A stretch of DNA of 64,000 nucleotides from Trichoplusia ni (taxonomy: Eukaryota; Arthropoda; Insecta; Lepidoptera; Noctuidae). Positions 13,724 through 26,299 of this stretch are shown here, piece after piece. The position numbers and the translations under genes were made by a program. The DNA is taken from contig NC_039490.1 of the NCBI RefSeq assembly GCF_003590095.1, forward strand, positions 8,387,834 to 8,451,833. The letters run 5' to 3'. Every line of letters starts with the position of its first letter. Position 1 is the stretch's first letter. The notes beneath the pieces were generated by a model, which was not told the DNA's origin, did no database searches, and saw only the letters and a program-made list of their open reading frames with translations.

Positions 13724-14341
13724 GAGCTACGTATGGTATTCCGAAATACCGCTTGCCGAAAGGACGATTTTCCGAAAACACTCTACTCCGACGGTTAGTT
13801 GAACGAAAAAATTATTGACCGATGAAACGTTTCGCCGAAAATATTATTTATCGACGCTTGGTAGTCCGAATGAATCCTTCGCCGATGTAACGGTTCACCG
13901 AAAACACTCTTCAACGACGATTGGTTAAACGAACGAAACTTTCGCCGATAGCATTCAGTTTACGCTAGCTACTATATTTTATAATTATGTGAAATGCAGC
14001 TGAACAATACTTGTAATAATGTATTTTTAACATGACTTCTACAAGACCTAAGGGTGTTGTCAAGGTGAAAAAAAAACTATCCATTTGGCAAAAGAATTCC
14101 CCTACAACGAGTGCTATCGGCGAAAGTTTCGTTCGTTTAACCAATCGTCGTTGAAGAGTGTTTTCGGTGAACCGTTACATCGGCGAAGGATTCATTCGGA
14201 CTACCAAGCGTCGATAAATAATATTTTCGGCGAAACGTTTCATCGGTCAATATTTTTTTCGTTCAACTAACCGTCGGAGTAGAGTGTTTTCGGAAAGTCG
14301 TCCTTTCGGCAAGCGGTATTTCGGAATACCATACGTAGCTC
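13724..14341. mobile_element. Foldback-type element with 230 bp terminal inverted repeats
   Basis: The left arm (13724-13954) and right arm (14112-14341) are inverted copies with only scattered differences. They start and end with GAGCTACGTATGG and its complement. The whole is flanked by a perfect 9 bp direct repeat, GTAAGATTT, at 13715-13723 and 14342-14350. The arms contain internal sub-repeats, including 'ccgaaaacactct' twice per arm and many cgccga/ccgaaa units. The 157 bp centre has no open frame. Long arms, internal sub-repeats and a 9 bp duplication fit Drosophila foldback-like or Mutator-like non-autonomous elements. The open frame across the right arm is not a gene. Confidence 0.9.
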
Positions 14342-16544
14342 GTAAGATTTGTGCAAAGGGGAACCGTTTTACATTTGGTTCTTAGGGTTTTGTACCTCTA
14401 AAGAAACCATTCTACAACTGGAAAACCCAAATTTTTATTCAAAAGCCCATGATCGAAATATATAATTCATGTGATAAATTTCATCAAAATATGGTCTAGA
14501 AAATTACGCACCTCATTAGCATTTTGCCGAGGCACTTTTCGATGAAATATTAAATTAATTTTACATCTATTTTATTAATAGGTAACCTAATTAACAGCCC
14601 TTAGAAATAAGAAAAGTAATATAGTATGTGATAGACAGTGATGATCAAAGGCAACTAGGGTTGTCAGATTTTATTTAAATATATTATGTTAAGTAAATTA
14701 AACCTAAGTTAAAATTAATCTGCCTACTTATTTCTGAGACCATTTCTTTGTAGTTTAGACAATAGAAAGAAAGACTAATGTAATGTTTTGACTAATGAAG
14801 GTAAGCGGAAACTTGCATGAAACTGTGTGCCGTGACTCCTTGCGATATGTCTTCACGGCGCGCCGACAGGGGGGTAGACAGAGAACTTTAGCAATATGTA
14901 ATACTAACTTAAGTGCAATGTTTTGGTATTTAATCGATAATATTAGATAGCTTCTGCTTAGAAAAATATATTTGCTTTTTAAGTTCATTTTTCATTTAAA
15001 AATCTGACTTCCGCACTAAGGAATTTAATCCTTGTATCGCGGCGGGTTTCACAAACATACAAATCACATGCACAATGACACCTAGACTCAGAAAAAGCAT
15101 CTTGATTCTATCTCAAACTACACTAGAACATTAAACTTCCTTAATCTCTCAACATTCAACGTTTTCAATACCCGCGTACAGCAAGCATTTATGTGATCCA
15201 CAAACAAATGCTTGGTCTTAGTCTAGATAAATACTTGGTACATGTGATTTGATGTTTTTAAAACCAAGGCACAATTATTAAAATCATTCCTACGAAATTT
15301 ATATAACAAAAAGAAAACCTTTTACAAAAACCCATACTATACTATAAACAGTATTGAACCGGCGACAACTCAGTCACAAGTCTAATATATTATCAAACCG
15401 TGCCGCCGGGGGGTGAATGCAAATTGTCGACGCGACAGACGATCTCCGTCTTTTATAAATAAACTTAGCTTGTTCAATTGCTTTATTTTTGTAGCCTCGA
15501 TACTTTATTGAGCTTTCACGTATTTATTAACCGGAGTATTTGTAAAAGATTTTCTGTATTTCCGTCTCAATATGTGAGAAGTCCTGAGACAGTTGATATT
15601 TATTTTATAGTAAATGCTGATGATGATGGATTGGTTCAAATAAATAGAATTTTCAAAACGAAGTCAGTTATAATACTAGAGCGATTTTTCACGTAGGTAT
15701 CTTTACAATTATGACTATTCATTAATTGTTTAATCTGGTTAGCGTTTGTTTAAATACTTCAACAGTACAGGGAAAGGTTTAATAGTAATTATAATTTCTG
15801 AATATCTAGTCACTGATATCGGCTAAAATCCATTCGATTTTTTAATTTTTAGCCCACATACATAAGGTTCAAAATTATTTGTACTATTTTGCCCCACAAA
15901 GACGCTGGAATCCGACGATTTTTCGGTGTAAAATGACCATTAGTATGAATTTCACAAATTTTTGGAATGGAAAATCTGAATTTCAACATTAAGTTCTCAT
16001 GAAAATCATTCCGTTTCAATCCTACGTGCAAAAAATCCATTTATAAACTGTATTTTCATATTTCCACTGTAGGTATTTTTCATGAATAAATTGTTTCAGT
16101 TACAAGAGAAACATGGGCCAATAAAATAGCGAAAATAAACTTTTGCTATTGATATAAAAATATTGACATTCGCTGTGAGAAGTTTGTTTATAATTGAAAG
16201 TGCTTTTTCCGTACTAACTGCTCCCAGTATTATTTGCGGTATATCAAAATGCATTGTTCCGTAGGTACTCAAATCACAGAATACTTAGAAATTTCACCAT
16301 AAAAAAAACCTATTTTCGATCCAGGGTGTCAGTTACTTTCATATCAATTTACAAAATTGGTCTTAACTTTTTGCAGTTTTAACAGTCTGCAGCTGTGCTA
16401 TCCCAATGTTAGGTCAAATACTTTTTCATTATCTTCCGTTTTGTGAAGTCAGTGAACTCAAATAAATATCAAAGAGCCTTAGATCTACCTTCAAACTAAT
16501 CAGATCACATATTCACATAAATGATGTTGCTACATTAGAATAGA

Positions 16545-16700
16545 AGTATGTGCGCGCGTTTGTTACTTCTCCACGCCTAAACCCCTAAACCGATTTTGAT
16601 GAAAATTGGCATGGACGTAGCTTACACCTTGGATAAACATACAAGTTTCTTTTATCCCTCCTCGATTAAAATCTTTATCTAGTTAATTTAATTCTATAAA
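16545..16700 (-). repeat. Dispersed 'cgcgacttcg' family repeat, partial
   Basis: The block has 'gtttgttacttctccacgcc', 'taaaccgattttgatgaaaa' and 'ttggcatggacgtagctta', the internal part of the same family as 5860-6048. The terminal 'cgcgacttcg' part is missing. Confidence 0.5.
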
Positions 16701-17044
16701 AACAAAACTGAAAACCAGCAATACTTAAACACAAACCACACAACATACTTGTATATAATATATCTACATGGGGAGGAAATCTGACACTAATCCTGTGATA
16801 CGATGGCACTGTAGTGTCATTGAACCTCCATACATACAGATATAGCTGACACTACAAGCTTGTCAGGAACAGATACTACAGAAAATATATGTTGGCTTTC
16901 TGATCAAGTTCCAGAGATTATGTGGTCGTGTGGTACCTTAGGGTCGGATGGGAAAACGATTGGGAAAGACTTTCAAAGAATAGGTTGGTTTATTTTGCTT
17001 ATAATGTGCCTTATAGAATTGTTTGAATGTTGGATCTATATTGT

Positions 17045-17125
17045 AAAAATGATATATGACCGTCTGTCTGTCACCAGGCTGTATCTCATGAACGATGATG
17101 ATAGATCGCGAGATCGCTATAGCAA
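17045..17125 (+). repeat. Dispersed repeat fragment, 'gaaccctattactnaagctc' family
   Basis: The segment 'gaccgtctgtctgtcaccag' followed by 'gctgtatctcatgaacgatg' matches the middle of the copies at 9785 and 53440. Confidence 0.5.
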
Positions 17126-19204
17126 AAACTAATAAATATAAAAATTGATGTTAAGCAACGATTGGTACGGTCATAAATTTGTTGTTTAACTAATAATTTT
17201 GAGGTTATCCACCTACAAATTGTTTTTCTTCTTCAATCGCGCAAAACTTATTACCTAACCCTCAAATCTATTCAGATTATTTACTGTTTTCTTTAGATTG
17301 TTTGAACAGAACCCTTAGCGTATCAAGTTCAACTCAGACTTAACCAATTTTTACCTACAAGAGGCATCGTCCAGCATCAAAAAACGAACTTAGAAAAGAC
17401 CAACAGTTACCTAGTAATAAACCATTACCGTATTTCTAAGTAACTGGCTAAAGCAGGTTAAAACCAAGTAAAGAAACGACTTTAATAATAACGCAATATG
17501 AAGTAAAAATAAAAGCAGAAAACTAAAACAAAAGAAATTCTCGTAAACCCTTATGATTAGATTTTTCTTCCATAAGTCCAAGAAAACATACGGTAGAAAT
17601 AAATGTAGAAAACTTAAGCATTTTAATGTGAACGAAAATGTATTTATGCAGTCCGTGTATATTTCTGTCATAGCAACTGAAAATACATATTTTTAGCATA
17701 CTTATAAATGGCATAATATTCGCTGACTCATCGTTTGCATTGTAAATTAAATTATTCTCTTACGACGTCTGTTATCCTGGTACTTGCTGTTGCGCGTCGG
17801 TTTTACCGGGATATAATAAATATTAAGTCTAATTTTAAAATGCTAGGTTTGTTTAAATATTTTTTTATTGTCTTTACGAGAATCACGTAATTAACACAAC
17901 ACAAATTATCTTTACTATTAAACAATAAAATTATTAAACTAATAAAACGAAAAGACTATTATGAGTACCAGCACCATATTCGCATTTAGAACCAGCCTCT
18001 TGAGAAAATTAAAAAATACACTGCATTTTACTGCAGTCTATTAGTTTATTTTCATTATTTCGTTTCCAAAATCATTTCTTTTTATTGCAACAAAAACTAT
18101 AAAATATCTGTACATGATAGTATACATACCAGTAAAAAATACTACCCCAGAGTATGTAAAATCAGAAGGTTCAACACTGCCAGCTACTGTTCTCCGAGGT
18201 TCTTGACAACCTTAAGTAAAACACTTGTAAATTTACTCGAATACTGTCACTGCTCACTCACCTTACGGAGTTATCATGGATCCGGTCCTATAAAGCCAGT
18301 GGTTCCCAAACTTTGAGCCGCAGAGCCTTGTCATAATCCAAAACCAAGTATTTGCGTACACTAATGCACATAAGTTATTCTCTTCCCTTGCATCGATTTG
18401 ATTTAGTTTCTGTGCTTATCTAATCAGTGACTAATTATGCTTGTATTGTTGGTACTTCTTAATAAATATCTAGGATGACGGCTAGTTAGATCTTAAAATG
18501 AAACATTCTCTTGGTTTTAGCCGGTAAGAGTCTTTCTGCCTTGCAAAGACAAAGAAATTCCACAAGGATTTTTCCCAGTTAAAAAGGGCAAAACATGACA
18601 AAATAAATCCAGTGCCTTGGGATAAAACGCTATGGCAAAAAACCTGTAAGTGCGTCGAAGAAAAGATTGGTAACCCCTGCCTTCTCCGAAAACTCTTCTC
18701 AGAAGCCTCAAGATACCTCACGTTTCATCAGATCGTCTATCAACTTGACGTGTCTCAGTATTAATGCTTTTACTTCAAACGAATGAAAACCTGCGTCAAA
18801 AGGCGGATTAAATTCGACTCGAGGATTTCCTTTGCAATTTAAGGACGATTGAAATTTTTATTTAAAGTCTAAAGGTGTGCTGGGTAAAGTGAGTTTAAAA
18901 TGCCTTTATAAAAAAGTAGTTCTTCGAATCCTAGGTCAGTCTTCAAAAGCATTGCTACCAAGTTTCTTAGAACTGTTGACATACCCATGATGGTATTATT
19001 ATAGTAATTGTATGTATGAATATGCTAGAAGCTCAGCTGAAACCTAAAACTATAACATAACTTCATTTTGATGTAGATAATGTCTTTATATTGAATCCTT
19101 ACCATGTTATACTTCAGTTCATTTAACGACTTTTTTATCTAAACCCATTTCAGATAATTAACTAAAGTATTTGCTTTTTCTCAGAACCAAATATAACACT
19201 TACT

Positions 19205-19325
19205 TAACGACTGCAAGGATATCCGAGTGGTTGAGGCAACTACTGCAAACCTATTTTAAGCGACGTGTCGCGACTTCGGTCAATACATTGGACAATTATT
19301 TGTGTGATCATCGAAACACAATTTT
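19205..19325 (+). repeat. SINE-like dispersed repeat
   Basis: The block holds 'gatatccgagtggttgaggc', then 'acttcggtcaatacattgga', then 'caattatttgtgtgatcatc'. It is a plus-strand relative of the copy at 1140-1256 and has no gene content. Confidence 0.45.
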
Positions 19326-20399
19326 AAAACCAAATAAAATAACACTCATTAAACATAAAAAAATGTATTTGTCTATAAGTCAATTTACTAAAACGTCATT
19401 TCCAATTACAATCTGGTCCATTTCCTCTTAGCTTGTACGTTCTGTTTGTCTCCCATCCTATGCTCATATGCCTCTCAAATTCACTCAATCACAGATTAGC
19501 TCAGGCCATTGAACTTCACGGTACCTCGAATTACTCAGCCATTACCTAATCAATATCTACAGTTTAAGCCGTACTTCGACGAAACAATCTGACTAATATC
19601 TTAAACAGGGTGATATGTGGAGATGGTTTCATATTTATGGCTAGTTTAACAAATATTATCAGTTCTACTTCTGATCACACCCTGTCAGCGCATGATAAAC
19701 GACTTCGGTTGAGTCCAAAATTCGGCGAACCCGATACATAATCAAAATTCAAAGATTTCATTTCAATAAGGCCGTGTTCCAGGAACTTTAAAACGTTACA
19801 GTATTTACCCTATTAACACTTAGGTCCCAAAATATAATTCATATGGAAAAGAAATGGCAAGAAAATAAAAAAACAAACACACAGACAACGCCTGAGTAAA
19901 ACCGTTGCATCAATAACGTATGAATCACCCTCACGAAAGTTACTATGAAAACGATACTAACCAAAATAATCATAGTCCTAAAGCAGACTAACAATATCAA
20001 TTGTATGGGTGTTTTATTTTGATAGAAAATCATTAAACCCATATAGAACATACAGATGTACGGAGATAGCTTAAACTTTAACCAAGGCTACAGTATAGTT
20101 TTTGCCGCGTTAACATCATAGTGCCTCAAGCAAACGCCTGTTATAAATAATTCAGCTCCTATTTATAAATACAATTGTAAACTTTCTTTGTTTCAAGAAA
20201 TGCTTATTCAAACGCGAGATTTTCAAGACTGTTTAGACTACTGAAAAGTTGGAGTAACAGGATGTGTTTTCCACTTAAGATGGTAATTGGGTGACAGAGC
20301 TTTGCTTTTAGCATCTTCTTTTCGTATAGTTTTAGAACAACCTGGTGATGAGTTATTAGACCGGAGTAGGCTTCTGTAGTTTTAAAACAACTGTGAAAA

Positions 20400-20518
20400 A
20401 TCTCAGGTGTGCTCATTTCTTCGCCATGGAAGAAGTACCTACATGAATTCGCGTGTGCCATCGAACCTACGACTTTTGATTTAGCAGTCCAACGGCTATT
20501 CCACAATCACTGCTTCAA
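20400..20518 (-). repeat. tRNA-derived SINE-like sequence
   Basis: On the minus strand 'tggaatagccgttggactgc' is followed about 20 bp later by 'gtcgtaggttcgatggcaca'. These two blocks resemble tRNA A and B boxes at SINE-like spacing. It is not a functional tRNA because no cloverleaf closes. Confidence 0.4.
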
Positions 20519-21714
20519 TATTGACAGCTAAAATAGTAATGCTTTCATCATTATCATCATCGTCCTGATCAAATGTTCTATGATTAAATGTATAAGCCAA
20601 ATACAATATAAATGACTGGTGATTTTAGCCGGCTTCGTTTTTAATATGTATAATATTTTTTTTGCCCTAGTAATTAATAAACTTTATGTCCCAGATCTAA
20701 TTCGTTAGAATTTAGTATTACACTGATAAAAACCTATGACACAGATTTCCCATTCGTAACATTCTCTTCAACAAACTTTACATACAACAGAATTCTCTAA
20801 ACCTGAATGGCATTCGTCAGGACGAAATCTGGAATTCATCTTGTAACAATTTCTAGTTCTTTCCTTTCGACAAGCGAGTCTAACGGCTTAACATGCTCTC
20901 CGGGGCACGGAAATGGAATGTTCGCGTTACAAATAAATAAATAACGTGTTCCATGTTATTCTTGACTACAGAGAAACTTTCCTACCTTTTACGCTCAAGC
21001 AACTGTTTTTACGAAATTTACATGCCAACGGATGTCTTGAACCAAAAGTTACTTTGGAATGTTGAGTTATTAATTTAATAATCCTTACAGAATATGGGCT
21101 TTGGAGGACCTCAAACAAATCCAGATCTTACTTGTGTTAGCCCAAGTTTAGGTGTTAACGATAATGTCTGCTCTTGTTAACGTTGTTTTGAATGTTCCAC
21201 TTCAGATTCTGAAGATTTTTCTTACAAAAGCAAAAACTTTCTTATTTAAGTTGACGCCTGTTATCGAGACGGTTTGACCTGAAAATAATTGAGGACAGTC
21301 GTCTAGATTTTAGTTCAGGAAAAACAGTTCAGTAATAAATATCTGGTAAAAGTTTATCTATCGGTTTCGGAATTGTTTGTCAAATTAGGTGAGACCTATA
21401 ATGATGGAAGAAACCAATAACAACAAAAAAAAGCACTTGAGCATTAACCAACTTCTGTAGCTTATCAGAAATCAAGAAGAAGAAGAAGAAGACGAAGAAT
21501 AAGAAAATACTAAGACAACTTTCTTAAAAAATCTCGCCTCAAAAAAAAATGGAGTTGTGAAAGCAGCAATAAGGACAAGAAATATAGTGCTGTCTCGTCT
21601 CACCAAAATACCCAGTAAAAAATATTTCACCACTTTCGCATAACGTCATCTAGCGACACAAACCAAGCAAAGCTTGTATTATGAGTACTAGACAACTGAT
21701 AAACATACTTATTA

Positions 21715-21870
21715 TAGATAAATTACACCTAAGGACAAATTATCGTGCTCATCACACAAACATTTGTACTGGGTGGGAATCGAAACCACTACGTCCGCGG
21801 TCCGGTATAGCAGTGAGGGTCACTATTCACTAGATCAGCGAGCCAGTCAATGATCGTAGGATCCTTATTT
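21715..21870 (-). repeat. tRNA-derived SINE
   Basis: Read on the minus strand, the head 'ctggctcgctgatctagtga' (A-box-like) leads to 'gtagtggtttcgattcccac' (B-box-like) and then to the tail 'acaaatgtttgtgtgatgag'. The tail motif is shared with other fragments in the window. Order and spacing are those of a tRNA-derived SINE. Confidence 0.55.
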
Positions 21871-23189
21871 CCATCCCTATTTACACTATAAATATCTTCC
21901 ACAGGACTTGAATTTTCAAAGAAACAATAAAATGCTGAACCAGTTTTCTCAACCTGATAGCTCTATGTGTTCTACAAGTTTCAGAAATGATTATTTCGGT
22001 ATGTCTAGTAGATCCGGATCTCGAACTGTTTGGCCTTCGAGTCAAGGCTGTTATGTTATACTCATCCGTTATTTTTATTGAACTATATTATTATTTGGAT
22101 AGGAGTCGTAAAATATAGTATACTATGTGAGGACAGTATATGCGTAATTGGATGACGGATTTTTGGATGTTTATGTAGTTTTTTGTACGACATGAGGCAT
22201 GGTGGATGTCGAGATTAAGGGAGAAATTTTAAGATAAACAATAACAAAGAAAGACTTGTTTTGGATTTCATGAATGAAGTCGAAAAAAAATACTTGCTGC
22301 AAATGTATAGTATCTAATCAGGTTTCGCTAGACTTCCCCATGTTGCTACAAGACTCCTTCCTTTCTAAGAATATTATCCGTTCCCTATATCATTGTCATC
22401 CACAACTGGACATAAGCCTGTTTTTCTCTCTCAAAATTGTACCAGTTTCAACCATATTCTACCCAAATCTTTTATATTCCTGAAGTAACTTCGTTCTAAT
22501 CTAGAACGATGATTAAAATTCAGTTCTCGCCCTCTAACACCTTGGTGGGTATAAAGGTCACCAGCCTGAATAACCTTTCTAACCTCAATAATTATTTACC
22601 GTTCACCAAATCTTGAAAGATAAACACAAAACTGCTTCGTTGTACATTATTTCGCGATCCTTGTTAATCCAGGTTACATTCTTCCTATACCAATAGAGTT
22701 ATCTAAATCCGTCAAGCGTACCATCCTGTTTGTAATACGAAACCCAAACTATGAATTTTGACGGCTAATTAATTTTGAATTCCTGTCTCGAAACAAATTT
22801 TGCGGCGGTAACCGCGAGAAAATGATGGATGGGAATAGTGAACAGTAATATCGTGAATTAAAATTGATGAATATTCCTATCGGGAAAAATAGGATTAAAA
22901 ATAGCTTGTTCGCCTATTAGATCGTAATGTAGGCAATTTCGTTTTGATGAATAACTTTGCTTTGTCTCGCGGTTCTGCCCACTCAGATTGTGGCGGTTAA
23001 AACGTAGCTTTAGGCAGAGGAAAAGATTTAAATGAGATTGAATCAAAGGAAAAATAAGTTACTGTTTCAAATATTCCCTTAGCTGACAAATACCTTAATG
23101 TGATCAAATATGTCATTCTTGGTCCAACTATTCGAAGGTAACAATTTGTCACGGTAATATTAACAATACCGTAGTATTATAGAGTTGCT

Positions 23190-23372
23190 AGCTACTGACC
23201 GCGGGCCCGCTCGCGACAAAAGTGCGAAAGTGATCCCATGGGAACATAAAATCTGGATAAAAACTAACCTATATTAATCCTGGTTATAAACTATCTGTGT
23301 ACCAAGATTCGTCTAAATCCGTGATTTTTACGTGAAAGAGGATCAAACATCTATACATTCATATAGGATTTA
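23190..23372 (+). repeat. Dispersed 'cgcgacttcg' family repeat
   Basis: The copy opens with a diverged 'ctagctactgaccgcgggcc' and continues through 'aaactatctgtgtaccaaga' and 'gatttttacgtgaaagagga'. It matches the reverse of 5860-6048. Confidence 0.55.
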
Positions 23373-23693
23373 TTTGAACAGTACAACAAAATTTAATACG
23401 AAATGTATGAACTCAAAATAACACCGCAGAATATTAGGGCGTGGTCCTCAAAAAGGATTCATAACGCTTCACTGTACCTGACACTGACAGCTTGCTACCG
23501 AAGTGTGATACCAACAAACAGACCGTTCGCTTGCCCGCACTTTTATTTTGTATTCCGCGATGACACAGTTTCGATTTTATTCCTAGACATGAATGGAAAC
23601 TATATCTAGTTTCGATGATATGACGTTTTTGTAAAGCCCTTTTTAACGATACAAATTTTTTTTCGTGTTCGATGAGTGAAACGGCCGAAATTG

Positions 23694-24693
23694 NNNNNNN
23701 NNNNNNNNNNNNNNNNNNNNNNNNNNNNNNNNNNNNNNNNNNNNNNNNNNNNNNNNNNNNNNNNNNNNNNNNNNNNNNNNNNNNNNNNNNNNNNNNNNNN
23801 NNNNNNNNNNNNNNNNNNNNNNNNNNNNNNNNNNNNNNNNNNNNNNNNNNNNNNNNNNNNNNNNNNNNNNNNNNNNNNNNNNNNNNNNNNNNNNNNNNNN
23901 NNNNNNNNNNNNNNNNNNNNNNNNNNNNNNNNNNNNNNNNNNNNNNNNNNNNNNNNNNNNNNNNNNNNNNNNNNNNNNNNNNNNNNNNNNNNNNNNNNNN
24001 NNNNNNNNNNNNNNNNNNNNNNNNNNNNNNNNNNNNNNNNNNNNNNNNNNNNNNNNNNNNNNNNNNNNNNNNNNNNNNNNNNNNNNNNNNNNNNNNNNNN
24101 NNNNNNNNNNNNNNNNNNNNNNNNNNNNNNNNNNNNNNNNNNNNNNNNNNNNNNNNNNNNNNNNNNNNNNNNNNNNNNNNNNNNNNNNNNNNNNNNNNNN
24201 NNNNNNNNNNNNNNNNNNNNNNNNNNNNNNNNNNNNNNNNNNNNNNNNNNNNNNNNNNNNNNNNNNNNNNNNNNNNNNNNNNNNNNNNNNNNNNNNNNNN
24301 NNNNNNNNNNNNNNNNNNNNNNNNNNNNNNNNNNNNNNNNNNNNNNNNNNNNNNNNNNNNNNNNNNNNNNNNNNNNNNNNNNNNNNNNNNNNNNNNNNNN
24401 NNNNNNNNNNNNNNNNNNNNNNNNNNNNNNNNNNNNNNNNNNNNNNNNNNNNNNNNNNNNNNNNNNNNNNNNNNNNNNNNNNNNNNNNNNNNNNNNNNNN
24501 NNNNNNNNNNNNNNNNNNNNNNNNNNNNNNNNNNNNNNNNNNNNNNNNNNNNNNNNNNNNNNNNNNNNNNNNNNNNNNNNNNNNNNNNNNNNNNNNNNNN
24601 NNNNNNNNNNNNNNNNNNNNNNNNNNNNNNNNNNNNNNNNNNNNNNNNNNNNNNNNNNNNNNNNNNNNNNNNNNNNNNNNNNNNNNNNNNNNN
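23694..24693. other. Assembly gap of exactly 1000 N
   Basis: An uninterrupted run of N of a round length, so it is probably a placeholder scaffold gap whose true size is unknown. It directly precedes the first visible exon of the ABCB transporter and probably conceals, or has collapsed, the exons for its N-terminus and first transmembrane helices. Confidence 0.98.
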
Positions 24694-26299
24694 TGTGTAT
24701 TTGGGCACTGCACTTATGAATGTTACAGCTTTAAATCAGGTGACTATTTGTAATATTCGGTTAATAGTATAATAATATGTTTGTATTATACTTACTTATC
24801 ACAAATAATAAAGAACATCGGATGTTTTAACAGGTTCATAAAATCAGACAAGAGTATTTAAAAGCAGTGTTAAATCAAGATTTTGCGTATTTTGATAGGC
24901 ACCAAACCGGAGATTTCGCATCCAAAATGACTGAGTAAGATTTCGTTGATTGATTTTCGAAAATTATAAACTTGTTACCGTTCTAGAACCGTCTATATCA
25001 GGGGTGAAACATTTTTTTTGAGATTAGTCCTTCGTTTTGTTGTCCAAAATTCATGTTTCCTCTTTGGCATAGGATACAAATTCTGAGCTTACTAGCTTTG
25101 GGTAACTTGCTCCATACTTTAAACTAAACAAGGTAAATACTCCTTTTCAGTGACGTCATTAAATTGGAAGAAGGTATTGGTGATAAAGTCTCTGCATTTG
25201 TGTACAGTCTAACCACAGCCATTGGTTGCATAGTTATGGCGATGTTGAAGGGATGGAAACTGGCTCTACTGTGTCTCACAACGACACCCGTTACCTTCCT
25301 GCTTGTGGGCTTGACTGGACGAGTATGTGACATTAATTTAGCTGATCAACTCCATTGTTATTATCATTGCAATCCTTTTCGGGCATAGATGGACTTTTAT
25401 GATTCCTAGGCGTGGGTCTCTCCCTAGGTACGACAGAGACGGTAGATATTCATTGGTAGAGTGGTTAAGTTATTTATTTAAGCAGTAATTATATACACTG
25501 TCGGTTATCGATACGTTACTTACCTCGAGAGGTTTTAATATTCTCGAATCTGCGTGTACTAAATTCAGTAATTTATTGAATGAATTGAGTATTTTTTACC
25601 TAAATTGCTCTATTATTTATCGAAACAATTCATCAATTCTTTAAGATTTTAACAGCGTTTAAATTCTTGCATTCTTCTAGATAGCCGATCGTCTGTACAA
25701 GAAAGAGGCGGAGCAGACTGGTCGAGCGAGTGCAATAGCTCAGGAAGTGCTGAGTTCTATTCGTACTGTGTACTCTTTTAATGGCCAACAGAAAGAGCTG
25801 GAACGATATAAAAAGCCTCTTGCAGCTGCCAAGAAGATATATATTAAAAAAGGTTCCTTTTTGTACACATTTTACGAAATTTCATATCGTTATCACTTTT
25901 GCATGGCTTTTGCATTACTTTAGGCATAAAGTAATATAGATTTTGCTAAAAAAGTTGTGCAACTTGTGCAGGTGCTGGTGATTGTTTTATTTGATAATAT
26001 TCTATAGGAGTACTTAACTGATTTGCCATATTAAGATAAGATAAAACAACACGAAGTTGTCTCGAAATAGTAGAAAAATAGAGTATTGGATTTAAAGAAC
26101 AATATTTTAATAATCACTTATTAACTGAATATACAGTTACAGAATTAACAGAAAAATATCCATTTCAGAATTTTTTACGGGCCTCTCCATGGGATGTTTG
26201 TTTTTCTGCATTTTTGGCTCATACGCGGTATCATTTTACTTCGGTATATATTTAGTTATCAATGATCCAGCAAACTATAATGCTGACGTCATGTTTTCG
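24694..26299 (+). CDS. ABCB exons 1-5: transmembrane domain 1 (from the end of TM2)
   Basis: The first visible exon ends in ALNQ. It continues with VHKIRQEYLKAVLNQDFAYFD, the intracellular coupling region of MDR proteins, given here from 24834. The next exon carries EEGIGDKV and a hydrophobic helix pair ending at 25322. Exon 25681-25852 holds SIRTVYSFNGQQKELERY, the conserved intracellular loop 2. Exon 26169-26299 adds a further pair of helices. The 25852 junction uses a weak donor (G|GTTCCT), supported only because the frame and family alignment demand it. Confidence 0.93.

Larger units (their letters stand above)
14351..23693. other. No supported gene; repeats and AT-rich DNA
   Basis: I see no exon with recognisable protein similarity. 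Open frames at 16860-17132, 17411-17671 and 20204-20506 have no domain, no consistent splice sites and low-complexity or repeat-derived content. The sequence holds SINE-like and other dispersed repeat fragments and a GAA-rich microsatellite near 21476-21500. The missing 5' exons of the downstream transporter could in principle lie here, but none was recognised. Confidence 0.55.

Noticed and set aside
14085..14270. Open frame in the right arm of the foldback element
   Set aside because: It is a by-product of the inverted repeat, with no similarity or start context.
18296..18345. Possible hAT-type MITE end ('cagtggttcccaaactttga')
   Set aside because: The motif resembles a hAT terminus, but no matching inverted end or 8 bp duplication was found nearby.
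23434..24772. Four long open frames across the gap on both strands
   Set aside because: They consist almost wholly of N codons read as open. Only the last 15 codons on plus (VYLGTALMNVTALNQ) are real.
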